From the NCBI RefSeq assembly GCF_903944925.1, contig NZ_CAJATU010000136.1:1-62415 (forward strand): a DNA stretch of 62,415 bases. Direction: 5' to 3'. This stretch comes from an uncultured Rhodopila sp. Its GTDB lineage: Bacteria > Pseudomonadota > Alphaproteobacteria > Acetobacterales > Acetobacteraceae. Below are positions 1-9,293 of the stretch, one piece after another. The translations under genes and the position numbers were made by a program. The notes beneath the pieces were generated by a model. It was given only the letters and a program-made list of their open reading frames with translations. It ran no database searches and was not told where the DNA came from. Each line of letters starts with the position of its first letter. Positions within the stretch are counted from its first letter, which is position 1.

Positions 1-501
1 CTGCACGCCGTTGAGGCCGAGTTCGGCGAGGATGCGGTCGATGCCGAGCCAGCCGATGGCGGCGAGGCCCGCGGCCTCGATGCCGGCCGAGCGCGGGCGG
101 GTGAGTTGCAGCGAGGCGATATCGACCTCGGCGTAGAGCGGCTCGGGCGTGGTCTCGATGGCGGCCGGCGCGGCCGGCTGAGCGGGTGATGGCAAGGCCG
201 GTTCCGGCGTGGCGTCGGATGCAGGCTCCGAGCGCGCCACAAGGAGACGGGCGGCATAGCGCTGGGCGAGGGTTTCGATGGCTGGCGGTTCGGCCAACAG
301 GCCGGCCTGTCCGGCGAGCAACGCGTCGATCCGGCCGCACAGTCGCGGCCAATCGTCCGGCGGCAGGTCGAACTGGCGGCCGAGGTTGAGCAGGGTGACC
401 TGGCGGACCTGGCGGCCGGTGCGCTGCGAGGCGACGAGGCGGAAGGTGACATAGGGTTCGCTGGTGGATTTGTTCCTGGTTGCGGTTTTGCGGATGAACA
501 T
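1..501 (-). mobile_element. IS1634-family transposase, N-terminal part, cut by window edge
   Basis: Reading the minus strand from the ATG at 501 gives an open frame that stays open for 167 codons to the window edge. It begins MFIRKTATRNKSTSEPYVTF and continues with RQVRQVTLLNLGRQFDLP and a WPRLCGRIDALLAGQ segment, which is the usual N-terminus of IS1634-type DDE transposases; the catalytic domain would lie to the left of the window. No terminal inverted repeat or target duplication could be recognised between 502 and 750, so the right end of the element is not placed. The copy looks intact as far as it can be seen. Confidence 0.85.
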
Positions 502-750
502 CGCGGCAAGCTGGCAGCGGCGGCTTGCGGCGTCAATAGATGCCGAAAATATTATGGCACTACAAACGAAGTTCCGAACCAGATACGTTCGCACTCAGCG
601 GGTTACGCATTTTCGTTACATATTATGAGCGGTTAGGTGCTAAAGATGGGTTAGGTTCAGTCTTGTCCACTCAGGCGCGATCAGGAAGCGTCAGGAAGCA
701 GCACCCTCCAAGTATGCTGCCCCCCTTGCCTCGACCGGCTCGCGCTCGCT

Positions 751-2061
751 TCAGTCGGCGGCGACCTTCATCTTGCCAATGAGCAACACCGACATGTCGA
801 TTCTGTGGAGTTGCTCGCGAAGCGGCGCGCAGTCGGGATAGTGCGCTTGAAGCTTTTGCCTTAGTTCGCCTAGGATACGAATGAGGCCGGACCGCGACTG
901 GGCGGCCTCCACATAAGGATCGTCGCTGTCTGCAGCGTGATAGTAAACGTCAAAGAACTCAGGTCCCTCGAGTTGGTCGCGGCCGATTTCAAGCCCAAGC
1001 CAGTCTTCCAGTCTCGAACGCAGCGAGCCCATACGCCGATCTACGCCATAAGAAGTGTAAGGCGAGCGAATTACCGACTTGATGATCCGGCCCATTTCAA
1101 TATGATCGGCGATCGGCATGGCACCCGCCGGTCGTCGCCGAGAGTCTCCGAACGTGGAACTATAAGGAATTGTCATAGCGGTTGGCCCCCGCATGATCGT
1201 GCCCTTCGATCGCGCCCTGCGCCTATCCTGCGGTGTCTTGGCAGCAGGGCTCACGAATAAGTCGAATGAAGGCGCCGATTCCCCGATCCAGTTCTTCTCG
1301 GTGAGCGGAGCCGGGATGGAGTCGATCTTCGCCATAAGCGCGTTGAAATCGTAGCTACGACTGCCATCTGTCGCAACATAGAGATCGCACCGATGAGGAA
1401 AATACATTCCCGGCCAGGACGATTTGCGCAGCCACCAGCCGTGCCGCTGCGCCCAAGCTGCTCGGTCCGCTAAGTTGGGCACGTTGCTGTAGGGCTCATC
1501 GATAAGGATGAACTGCCCGTTTGTTGGATCAACCCATTTCGTCGCATGGTCGGTGTCAGGCAAGTTGCTGTCCTTCGTCCCATCCGGGTAGGCGGCACGG
1601 TATTCCCGCGAAGGGCGCAGGTCAGTATGCTCCATGAAGCGGACCGAACGCTCCGCCTGGCAGATCACGTCGCGCGCAAAATTTTGCCTCGGGGCGAGCC
1701 GATCACTCACGAAGTGGTCCGTAGCGACCATCCGCATCAAGCCGAAGCCCCGAACCAACTTGAGATCCGACTTGCCGCAGATATCGAGGATCGGCTTCGA
1801 GAGTGCGACCTCGAGCGTCTCTCGCCCATTCTGGTATTTCTCTTTGTCGTACCAGTAAACGGTAAGGTACAAGATATGCGGCACGCGAGCGTTGCCCTGC
1901 ACTCGCAATTTGCGTTGCGCATGGCGGTAGTTGGCGCAGGTGGCCGCCTGTGCTGCGAGCTCTAGAGCTTCGGAATGCTTAATTCCTCGCTCCTTCCTGA
2001 TTTGCGTGGCGAGACGCTTGACTCCCTTCAACGTGGAAGGGCGGACATCACTGTTCAACAA
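751..2061 (-). CDS. Hypothetical protein, possibly DUF5623-like
   Basis: This 436-residue protein has no recognised enzyme motif. Its first 50 residues (RLATQIRKERGIKHSEALELAAQ, then CANYRHAQRKL) form a helical motif seen at the start of alphaproteobacterial accessory proteins of the DUF5623 type and loosely in 'glyoxalase-related' N-terminal domains; this assignment is from memory and tentative. The rest is soluble, without membrane segments or signal peptide. It stands alone between the IS1634 transposase and the hyd operon, and its codon use is less GC-biased than that of its neighbours, which fits cargo of a mobile region. The start is the only ATG that keeps the whole N-terminal motif. 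Confidence 0.7.
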   Translation of the reverse strand: MLNSDVRPSTLKGVKRLATQIRKERGIKHSEALELAAQAATCANYRHAQRKLRVQGNARVPHILYLTVYWYDKEKYQNGRETLEVALSKPILDICGKSDLKLVRGFGLMRMVATDHFVSDRLAPRQNFARDVICQAERSVRFMEHTDLRPSREYRAAYPDGTKDSNLPDTDHATKWVDPTNGQFILIDEPYSNVPNLADRAAWAQRHGWWLRKSSWPGMYFPHRCDLYVATDGSRSYDFNALMAKIDSIPAPLTEKNWIGESAPSFDLFVSPAAKTPQDRRRARSKGTIMRGPTAMTIPYSSTFGDSRRRPAGAMPIADHIEMGRIIKSVIRSPYTSYGVDRRMGSLRSRLEDWLGLEIGRDQLEGPEFFDVYYHAADSDDPYVEAAQSRSGLIRILGELRQKLQAHYPDCAPLREQLHRIDMSVLLIGKMKVAAD

Positions 2062-2533
2062 AGCCTTTCTCCTGGCTTGATCTCAAAGCGTCACTCGCCA
2101 ACCGCCTTTCAAGCCGGAATGCCTGTTGAAAGGGTCACCAAATCTCAGGGGCAATGCTGTCAACAGCTTCGGAACGGCGAGTGCCAAGCTCATGCCAAGA
2201 GCCTCCCTTCTATGCACGAAACCACTTCGGCGTTCAACCGTAAACTTTCGACTCCAACTCGTGCCGACGCGAACGCACGCATTCCATGCGCCTCGTCCGA
2301 CCGCTATTAAGTATTATCAAGCCAGCGCCCGTGGTCGAAGTTGGGGGTCTTCCACCCCGCGCATCGGCCTACCGGCACCAATCCGCTTATGGGAACGCTT
2401 CGAGCGGGTGAAAACGACGTCAATCGGCGCAGAAAAGACCTCCACGCGGCAAAGCAACTGCCTTAGCTTTCCATCGAATTGCGAAGTCACGCCATATCCA
2501 CGCTCTCACACCCAACCCGGAACCCACCCCGGC
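2062..2533. other. Gene-poor stretch upstream of the unknown 436-aa gene and downstream of hydF
   Basis: No convincing gene was found here. A very long plus-strand frame runs through this stretch into the hyd genes, but it is an antisense shadow. A short minus-strand frame (about 57 codons, roughly 2318-2490) has no recognisable product. The stretch probably contains the promoter of the 436-residue gene and the end of the hydF transcript. Confidence 0.5.
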
Positions 2534-3763
2534 TCAACCCGCCTCGCGTGCCGCATCATAAGCGCCGCGCGCCGCGGGGAAGCATTCCAGCGTCCGCGGC
2601 AGCACGCCCTGCAGCAACGAAATCGCCACGCCGTAATTGGTCATCGGCACGCCCTGCCGTTCGGCGCGGTGCAGCCGGGCCAGCATGTGCTTGCGGGTGA
2701 TCATGCACGCCCCGCAATGGATCACCAGATCATACGGCGTCAGATCGTCGGGCAAATCCTTCCCCGCGGCGACATCGATCTCGAGGTGCGCGCCGACGTA
2801 TTGGCGCAGCCAGCGGGGAATCTTCACCCGGCCGATATCATCCGCCTTGGGGCAGTGGCCGCAGGTTTCCGCCACCAGCACCCGCCCGCCCGCGCGCAGC
2901 CGATGGATCGCCGCCGCCCCGCGCGTCAGCTTGTTCAGGTCCGCCTTGAAGCGTGCCATCAGGATGGAGAACGTGGTCAGCCGCACATCGGGCGGCGTAT
3001 CCGCCACCGCCTTCAAGACGATCTGGGAATCGCAGATCACCAGCCGCGGCTTGCGGTCCAGGCGGCCGAGCGCATCGCGCAGTTCGCGTTCCTTGACCAC
3101 CATGCACAGCGCGTCACTGTCGAGGATCTCCCGGATCACCTGCACCTGCGGCAGGATCAGCCGCCCCTTCGGCGCGCCGAGGTCGATCGGCACCACCAGC
3201 ACCGCGAGCTCCCCGGCCGGGACCAGATCGCCGACAAGCGAGGGCTCGTCCAGCCGATCGTCGGGCACCTGACGGGTGATCGCCTCCTGCAACAGTCCGA
3301 TGTTGTCGCCCAGCGCCGCGGAAACCCGCACCACCTCCGCGCCGGCCAGCCGCTCCAAATCCGCCTGTGGCGGGGCGGCGAGGTCGCTCTTGTTGAACAC
3401 CACGACGAAGGGCGTGGCGTGTTCCTGCAATTGCGCCGCGAGCTGGTCCTCCTCCGGCCCGAAGCCCTCCGGGCCGCACACCAGCAGCGCCACATCGACT
3501 CGCTCCAGCACCGCTTCCGTGCGTTGCCTGCGCTGCTGCCCGAGCGCGCCGACATCGTCGACACCGCCCGTATCGATGAACGTCACCGGGCCGATCGGCG
3601 CCATCTCGAACGATTTCTCCACCGGGTCGGTGGTGGTGCCCGGGGTCGCCGAGACGATCGACACGGCATGGCCGGTCAGGGCGTTGACCAGGCTGGACTT
3701 GCCCACGTTGCGCCGGCCGAACAGACCGATATGCACGCGCAGCCCCTTCGGCGTTCCTTGCAT
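2534..3763 (-). CDS. hydF: [FeFe]-hydrogenase H-cluster maturation GTPase HydF
   Basis: HydF is the scaffold on which the 2Fe subcluster of [FeFe]-hydrogenase is assembled before delivery to the apo-enzyme. The N-terminal 165 residues are a TrmE/Era-like GTPase with the P-loop GRRNVGKSS, the G2/G3 region ATPGTTTDPVEK and FIDTGG, and the G4 motif NKSD. The C-terminal part carries the [4Fe-4S] ligand signature CxH...HCxxC, seen as TCGHCPKAD near residue 297 and HCGACMITR near residue 350. At about 410 residues the length is normal. It is the last gene of hydE-aspA-hydF, 6 nt after aspA. A GTG one codon upstream (3766) is an alternative start; the ATG was preferred. Confidence 0.93.
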   Translation of the reverse strand: MQGTPKGLRVHIGLFGRRNVGKSSLVNALTGHAVSIVSATPGTTTDPVEKSFEMAPIGPVTFIDTGGVDDVGALGQQRRQRTEAVLERVDVALLVCGPEGFGPEEDQLAAQLQEHATPFVVVFNKSDLAAPPQADLERLAGAEVVRVSAALGDNIGLLQEAITRQVPDDRLDEPSLVGDLVPAGELAVLVVPIDLGAPKGRLILPQVQVIREILDSDALCMVVKERELRDALGRLDRKPRLVICDSQIVLKAVADTPPDVRLTTFSILMARFKADLNKLTRGAAAIHRLRAGGRVLVAETCGHCPKADDIGRVKIPRWLRQYVGAHLEIDVAAGKDLPDDLTPYDLVIHCGACMITRKHMLARLHRAERQGVPMTNYGVAISLLQGVLPRTLECFPAARGAYDAAREAG

Positions 3764-3769
3764 CACACT

Positions 3770-5158
<1,389 letters not shown>

Positions 5159-5159
5159 G

Positions 5160-6308
5160 CTACTCGCGCGCTTCGTGCCGCCGGGAATGCCCCGGGCCGG
5201 TGCCGATTGGGCGCCCCAGCATCTGCAAGCGCCCGGCTATGCAGAACCCGCACAACTCGCCGGTTTCGTCCACGCACGGCTTGTCCGGATACAGCATGTA
5301 GTTCCGGCGATACTTCCCCGGCGTGCTGTTCGGCATGAAGACGTTGGCGCCCCGCCGCAGTGCCAGGTCGCGCCCCGAGGGGTTGGGAAACACCGCATCG
5401 AACGCCGTCGTCGCCGGGATATGCGCGTCCGGATTGGCAATCCGCAGCGTCGCCAGCGCCACGAAGTGCATGTCCGGATCGTCGCCGTACGCATTGCACG
5501 CCGTGCCCAATGGCGTGTCCGGATGCGGGATGAACGGTCCGATGCCGATCATGTCCAGATCGAGGTCCCGGCATAGCAGGATGTTGTCGGCCAGCGTGCC
5601 AAGGGTTTCTCCCGGCACGCCGATCATGAACCCGCTGCCGACCTGCACGCCCAGGTCACGCAGCGCGTGCAGACAGGCCACCCGCTCTTCAAGCGTGCAA
5701 TCCGGATGGATGGTGCGGAACAGGATCGGGTCACTGGTCTCGAACCGCAACAGGTAGCGGTCCATGCCGCAGTCTTGCCAATACGCGTAGACATCACGCG
5801 GACGGTTGCCGACCGAGAGCGTCACCGACAGCGTTGTTTCGGCCTTGATGCGGCGCACCAACTCGCCGAGCCGGCGGTCCCCGTCGCGCGATATCGCCTC
5901 GCCTGACTGCAGCACGATGGTGGTCTGCTGCCAGCCGACCATGGCGCGGGCAACGTCCAGAACCTCTTCCGGGTCCATCCTGTAACGGGTGATCCCGGCA
6001 TTGGATGCGCGGATGCCGCAATACAGGCAGTTCCGGGCGCAGATATTGGAGAACTCGACAATGCCGCGCAGGAACACCGCGTCGCCCATCCGCGCCTGGC
6101 GGAGCTGGTCCGCCCGTGCGAACAGCGCCTGACGATCGGGCCCGCGTGCTTGCAGCAGGGCCGCGACGGCGCCCGGCGTCAACGCCTCGGGTTCGGGACC
6201 GGGCCCGCCGAACCCATCCGAGGGGATCGGCGCCGTCAGACGCCCGGGGCCGATCTCGCGAAGACCGGCGTCCGGATCTCGCTGTGAGTGCATGGCGCCT
6301 GCTGGCAC
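5160..6308 (-). CDS. hydE: [FeFe]-hydrogenase maturation radical SAM protein HydE
   Basis: HydE is a radical S-adenosylmethionine enzyme that processes the Fe(CO)2CN-cysteine synthon made by HydG on the way to the 2Fe subcluster. The radical SAM CxxxCxxC motif is in FSNICARNCLYCGIR, followed by RYRMDPEEVLDVA, the SGE motif in LQSGEAISRD, YLLRFETSDP and GSGFMIGVPGET, all typical of HydE. The predicted frame begins with GTG at 6308; an ATG five codons downstream (6293) could be the true start, and the first 40 residues are not conserved family sequence. HydE is the first gene of the operon, and no hydG or hydrogenase gene lies on either side within the window. Confidence 0.92.
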   Translation of the reverse strand: MPAGAMHSQRDPDAGLREIGPGRLTAPIPSDGFGGPGPEPEALTPGAVAALLQARGPDRQALFARADQLRQARMGDAVFLRGIVEFSNICARNCLYCGIRASNAGITRYRMDPEEVLDVARAMVGWQQTTIVLQSGEAISRDGDRRLGELVRRIKAETTLSVTLSVGNRPRDVYAYWQDCGMDRYLLRFETSDPILFRTIHPDCTLEERVACLHALRDLGVQVGSGFMIGVPGETLGTLADNILLCRDLDLDMIGIGPFIPHPDTPLGTACNAYGDDPDMHFVALATLRIANPDAHIPATTAFDAVFPNPSGRDLALRRGANVFMPNSTPGKYRRNYMLYPDKPCVDETGELCGFCIAGRLQMLGRPIGTGPGHSRRHEARE

Positions 6309-6649
6309 GGCGAAAGGCTCGTTTCATTGTCCGCTGCGCACCATATCCGTTTCGGCCGGCGCAGCATCATCGTCGATGTGCTTCCCTGTCAGGTGCCGGC
6401 AGCATGGCTATGAAGCCGTGTCGCACACCGTGACTCGAAATTGGCGACACAACTGGCGTAAGCACGCACGCGGTGCCGCCTCGCTGACTTTGTGAGCTGC
6501 CAATGGCATGCGCTTGGCGCCATCGTCCAATCACACCGATATCCTCCTTCAGCTTGTCTCCCGCATAAGCGCCGGCGATGAAGGCGGGAGCAACGTACGC
6601 CTGTTTCCTCATAATCTTCCTATTCCGAGGAGAAGTGCATTCGTCGTGA
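6309..6649. other. Decayed stretch between hydE and a transposase remnant
   Basis: No reliable gene is seen. An 81-codon minus-strand frame at 6367-6612 starts MRKQAYVAPAFIAGAYAG behind a weak AGGAAG, but its C-terminal half has no support, and the region looks like the frameshifted tail of the adjacent transposase. The hydE promoter should be here or just upstream. Confidence 0.4.
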
Positions 6650-6937
6650 TCATGCGTCTTCAGCGAGCGCCGCTGATTCGACGCGACGGGCGGCCAGATT
6701 TGGCTTCCCATGCCCGAAGTTGTGCTCAAGGTCATAGCCTTTGTTCTTGAGCACATTGAACGTCTCGTTCTCGAACTTCCACCTTGCCCGGCCGCAGGCG
6801 GCGAGTTCGGCGACCGTGTCCGCGCCGGCCGGCAGATCAGTGACGAAGCTGTTGCGATACGTCGACGTCGAACCACTTCGCTCACAGCGCATCCTTGCCG
6901 TCGAGCGCGGTCGGCAGGTGACCGTGAGGCGTTTCAT
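6650..6937 (-). pseudogene. Transposase remnant (C-terminal fragment)
   Basis: The translation contains SFVTDLPAGADTVAELAACG followed by RARWKFENETFNVLKNKG and YDLEHNFGHGK, the C-terminal hallmark of an IS4-like/ISNCY transposase in which a tyrosine- or histidine-rich GHGK segment follows the last catalytic glutamate. The frame breaks directly after HGKPNLAA, and the N-terminal DDE region is missing or scrambled, so this is a dead fragment. Together with the transposase at the left edge it brackets the hyd genes. Confidence 0.75.
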
Positions 6938-7172
6938 CTCAACTGTTGCATGCGGGATTCACCGTCCCGGCCGCGACCGCGACCCACTCACGTTTAGAAC
7001 TGCTGGATCCGGTCGTCGCCACTGGCGGCAATCGGGGCTTCCGTGTTATATTTTAGAAACGGCCTGACCCGGCGGCGTTGGAAAAATGGCCGCAGGGCAT
7101 GCGACGTTTGCCGGTATCGGGCCCCGGTGCGCCCGGCTATCCAGCCGGCGGCATAACAGGAGGGCAATGGCC

Positions 7173-7982
7173 ATGCCACGCGTCATCCTCGCCATGCTCG
7201 ACCACCCCACCGCGGCCGCCGGCCTGATGGACGCCGCGCGGCGCGTCGCGGAACTGTCCGGCGGAGGCCGCATCCATGTCCTGGTGGCACGCGTGCCACC
7301 CGCTTCGACGATCATGGCCACCGAGGAGGTGCTGACCCGCGACAAGGAAGCCCGCCTGCGCGCGGCGGAAAGTGAAAGAGCCACGGCCCTGAAGGCGATT
7401 TTCGAGTCCTGGACGGCAAGCTACGGCACCGCCGACTGGCTCGACAGCGAGGCCGTCGCGCATGACCTGATCGTCGAATGGGGGCGGCGCGCCGATGTGA
7501 TCGTCATGGAGCGGCCGGGCCAGCACCGGCACGCCTCCACCACCGGCCCTGCGCTCCCCGCCGCCCTGTTCGAAACCGATCGGCCTGTCCTCGTGGTGCC
7601 GGTTCATCCGGCGGCCGGGTTCGGCCAGCACATCGCCATCGCGTGGCGAGACGACCCGCATGCCACGCGCGCCGTGCTGTCGGCCCTGCGCTTCGTGGGC
7701 AAAGCCGAGAGCGTGCACCTGCTGTGCGGCGTGCGGCCCGGCGCCCCGGAGCCACGCATTCCCGCAATCCTGGTCGAGCATGGCATCGCGGCGGAGCTGC
7801 AGACCATTCCGCTCGGCAAGGACCCGTTCGGACTGGCGCTGCTGGCCAGGGCGCATGCAATCGGCGCCGACATGCTGGTGATGGGCGCGTACGCGCACAG
7901 CCCGTGGCGGCAGTTGGTGCTCGGCGGCACCACCCGCTCCATTTTTGCGCATGCGGATATTCCCGTCCTGATGCGCCACTAG
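7173..7982 (+). CDS. Universal stress protein, two UspA domains
   Basis: This protein is built from two tandem Usp folds (about residues 1-140 and 145-269). The second domain ends with DMLVMGAYAHSPWRQLVLGG, TTRSIFAHADIPVLM, the standard Usp C-terminal strand-loop-helix. In that loop the usual ATP-binding G-x2-G-x9-G(S/T) pattern is altered (AYAH), so nucleotide binding is uncertain. An AGGAGGG at 7158-7164 is 8 nt from the ATG at 7173 and only 2 nt from the ATG at 7167, so 7173 is preferred; the longer upstream frame is not conserved. It is probably cotranscribed with the paralogue 9 nt downstream. Confidence 0.88.
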   Translation: MPRVILAMLDHPTAAAGLMDAARRVAELSGGGRIHVLVARVPPASTIMATEEVLTRDKEARLRAAESERATALKAIFESWTASYGTADWLDSEAVAHDLIVEWGRRADVIVMERPGQHRHASTTGPALPAALFETDRPVLVVPVHPAAGFGQHIAIAWRDDPHATRAVLSALRFVGKAESVHLLCGVRPGAPEPRIPAILVEHGIAAELQTIPLGKDPFGLALLARAHAIGADMLVMGAYAHSPWRQLVLGGTTRSIFAHADIPVLMRH

Positions 7983-7991
7983 GAGGCAGCC

Positions 7992-8813
7992 ATGACAGAC
8001 GTCATTCTCGCCGTGCTCGGACGCCGCGAGACGGCGCACGCGGTGCTGGACGCCGCTGTGTGCCTGGCCGCCCTTGCCGGCGGTGCCGGGATCATCGTGC
8101 TGGTGGTGCACGCGCCTGCATCGGTCGGGCCGCTCGCCGCCGAGGCATTGATGGCCGAGGTCGGCGATATCGACGGCACACGAACCCGCGAGCGGCGGCG
8201 CATCGGCCTGCTGAAATCCGCCTTCGACGCCTGGGCCGATGGCGCGCGGCAAGGCGGCCACTCGGTGCAGTGGGTCGAGGAGGTTGGCGTGGCGAGCGCC
8301 GTCGTCGAGGAACGCGGGCGCCGGGCCGATACCATCGTGATCGCCCGGCCGCTGCCGGATGACGATGCGGCGACGGCGCACGCCTTCGGGGCGGCGCTGT
8401 TCCATACCGAGCGGCCGGTGCTGGTGGTGCCGAAAGCCTCCTCGGCGCCGTTCGGGCGGCGGGTGGCGATTGCCTGGCGCGACGATCCCCGCACGGCAAA
8501 AGCGATCATCCCGGCGATGCGGCTGCTCGGTGCGGCCGAGCAGGTGTTCCTGCTGGCCGGCGTCCGCAAGGGTGCCGAGGCGCCGGGCATTCCGGCGGTG
8601 CTGCGGGACCACGGGATCGAGGCCAGCCTGCGCATTCTGCCGATCGGCACGGACCCGTTCGGAAAGCTGCTGCTGGCGACGCTGCATGAGCTTGGCGCCG
8701 ACATGCTGGTGATGGGCGCATACGCTCACACGCCGCTGCGGGAGATGATCTTTGGCGGCGTAACGCGGTACATGTGCGAGCATGCCGGGGTCCCGGTGCT
8801 GATGCGGCATTGA
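7992..8813 (+). CDS. Universal stress protein, two UspA domains (paralogue)
   Basis: This 273-residue tandem-Usp protein is a clear paralogue of the gene just upstream: both share RVAIAWRDDP-type central segments, the RPVLVVP strand and a DMLVMGAYAHTPLREMIFGG C-terminal loop. An AGGAGG at about 7982 provides a strong ribosome-binding site. Both proteins are expected to be cytoplasmic and are likely induced by stress or low oxygen as other Usp proteins are, although no regulator site such as an FNR box was recognised upstream. The two genes look like a local duplication that has since diverged considerably. Confidence 0.88.
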   Translation: MTDVILAVLGRRETAHAVLDAAVCLAALAGGAGIIVLVVHAPASVGPLAAEALMAEVGDIDGTRTRERRRIGLLKSAFDAWADGARQGGHSVQWVEEVGVASAVVEERGRRADTIVIARPLPDDDAATAHAFGAALFHTERPVLVVPKASSAPFGRRVAIAWRDDPRTAKAIIPAMRLLGAAEQVFLLAGVRKGAEAPGIPAVLRDHGIEASLRILPIGTDPFGKLLLATLHELGADMLVMGAYAHTPLREMIFGGVTRYMCEHAGVPVLMRH

Positions 8814-9293
8814 TGACGTTGCCAAGACGTCACGGCCCGGCTCGTCCTCTGAGGGCAGTCCCACGACGTGGCGGCTCGGCTCCGGGGATGGCCGGGCTAG
8901 GAAGAAAATAGACGCGGCGTCCAGCCGAAACCCGCCCCGGTCCTTTCATGCAGGGCGGGTCGGCTGCCGGCCGGTGGCGAACTGAATCCGGCCATGACAC
9001 AAACCGGGTGACGCCGTGCCGGCGCAAGATGTCTTGAACGGAATGGATGTTCGCTTTAGGCTTTGAACCACAAGGGGATGGGGTTCGCCAAAACCGCCCG
9101 TCCGGGCTGATGATCCCTGCCGCCGAAACAACGCGGTGGACGTGGTCGATTGCTTCGTGTCCATCGCGGGCGGTAGGGTGCGACCAGGCTTCTTCCCCGG
9201 TTCACGCCACGCAATGACCCCGCCGCGCCAGCCGAACCCGAACCGGCCTCGCCCCGCAGGGCGTGTGGCGGATATCCGCCACACGCCGGCCAC
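8814..9293. other. Convergent gene-free stretch between usp pair and GH5 gene
   Basis: No gene is supported. The right end holds the long palindrome listed separately, 6 nt beyond the stop codon of the glycosidase gene. The rest has no obvious repeat or RNA motif. Confidence 0.5.
9260..9287 (-). terminator. 28-bp perfect palindrome after the GH5 gene
   Basis: Two 14-base arms (GGCGTGTGGCGGAT and its reverse complement) meet at GATATC with no loop. It lies 6 nt past the glycosidase stop codon. There is no T-run behind it on either strand, so it is either a rho-independent-like structure without the usual tail, an RNA-stabilising hairpin, or a protein-binding site. Confidence 0.5.

Noticed and set aside
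540..782. 80-codon frame beside the IS1634 transposase
   Set aside because: No conserved sequence and no ribosome-binding site; it probably spans the end of the insertion sequence and the tail of the next gene.
6367..6612. 81-codon frame starting MRKQAYVAPAFIAGAYAG, considered as a lasso-peptide-like precursor
   Set aside because: The YxxP-like leader similarity is weak, the downstream part lacks a ring-forming acidic residue at the right place, and no lasso biosynthesis genes are near; it overlaps decayed transposase sequence.
7137..8864. A 575-codon minus-strand open frame
   Set aside because: It lies antisense across both universal stress protein genes, which have strong ribosome-binding sites and clear family sequence.
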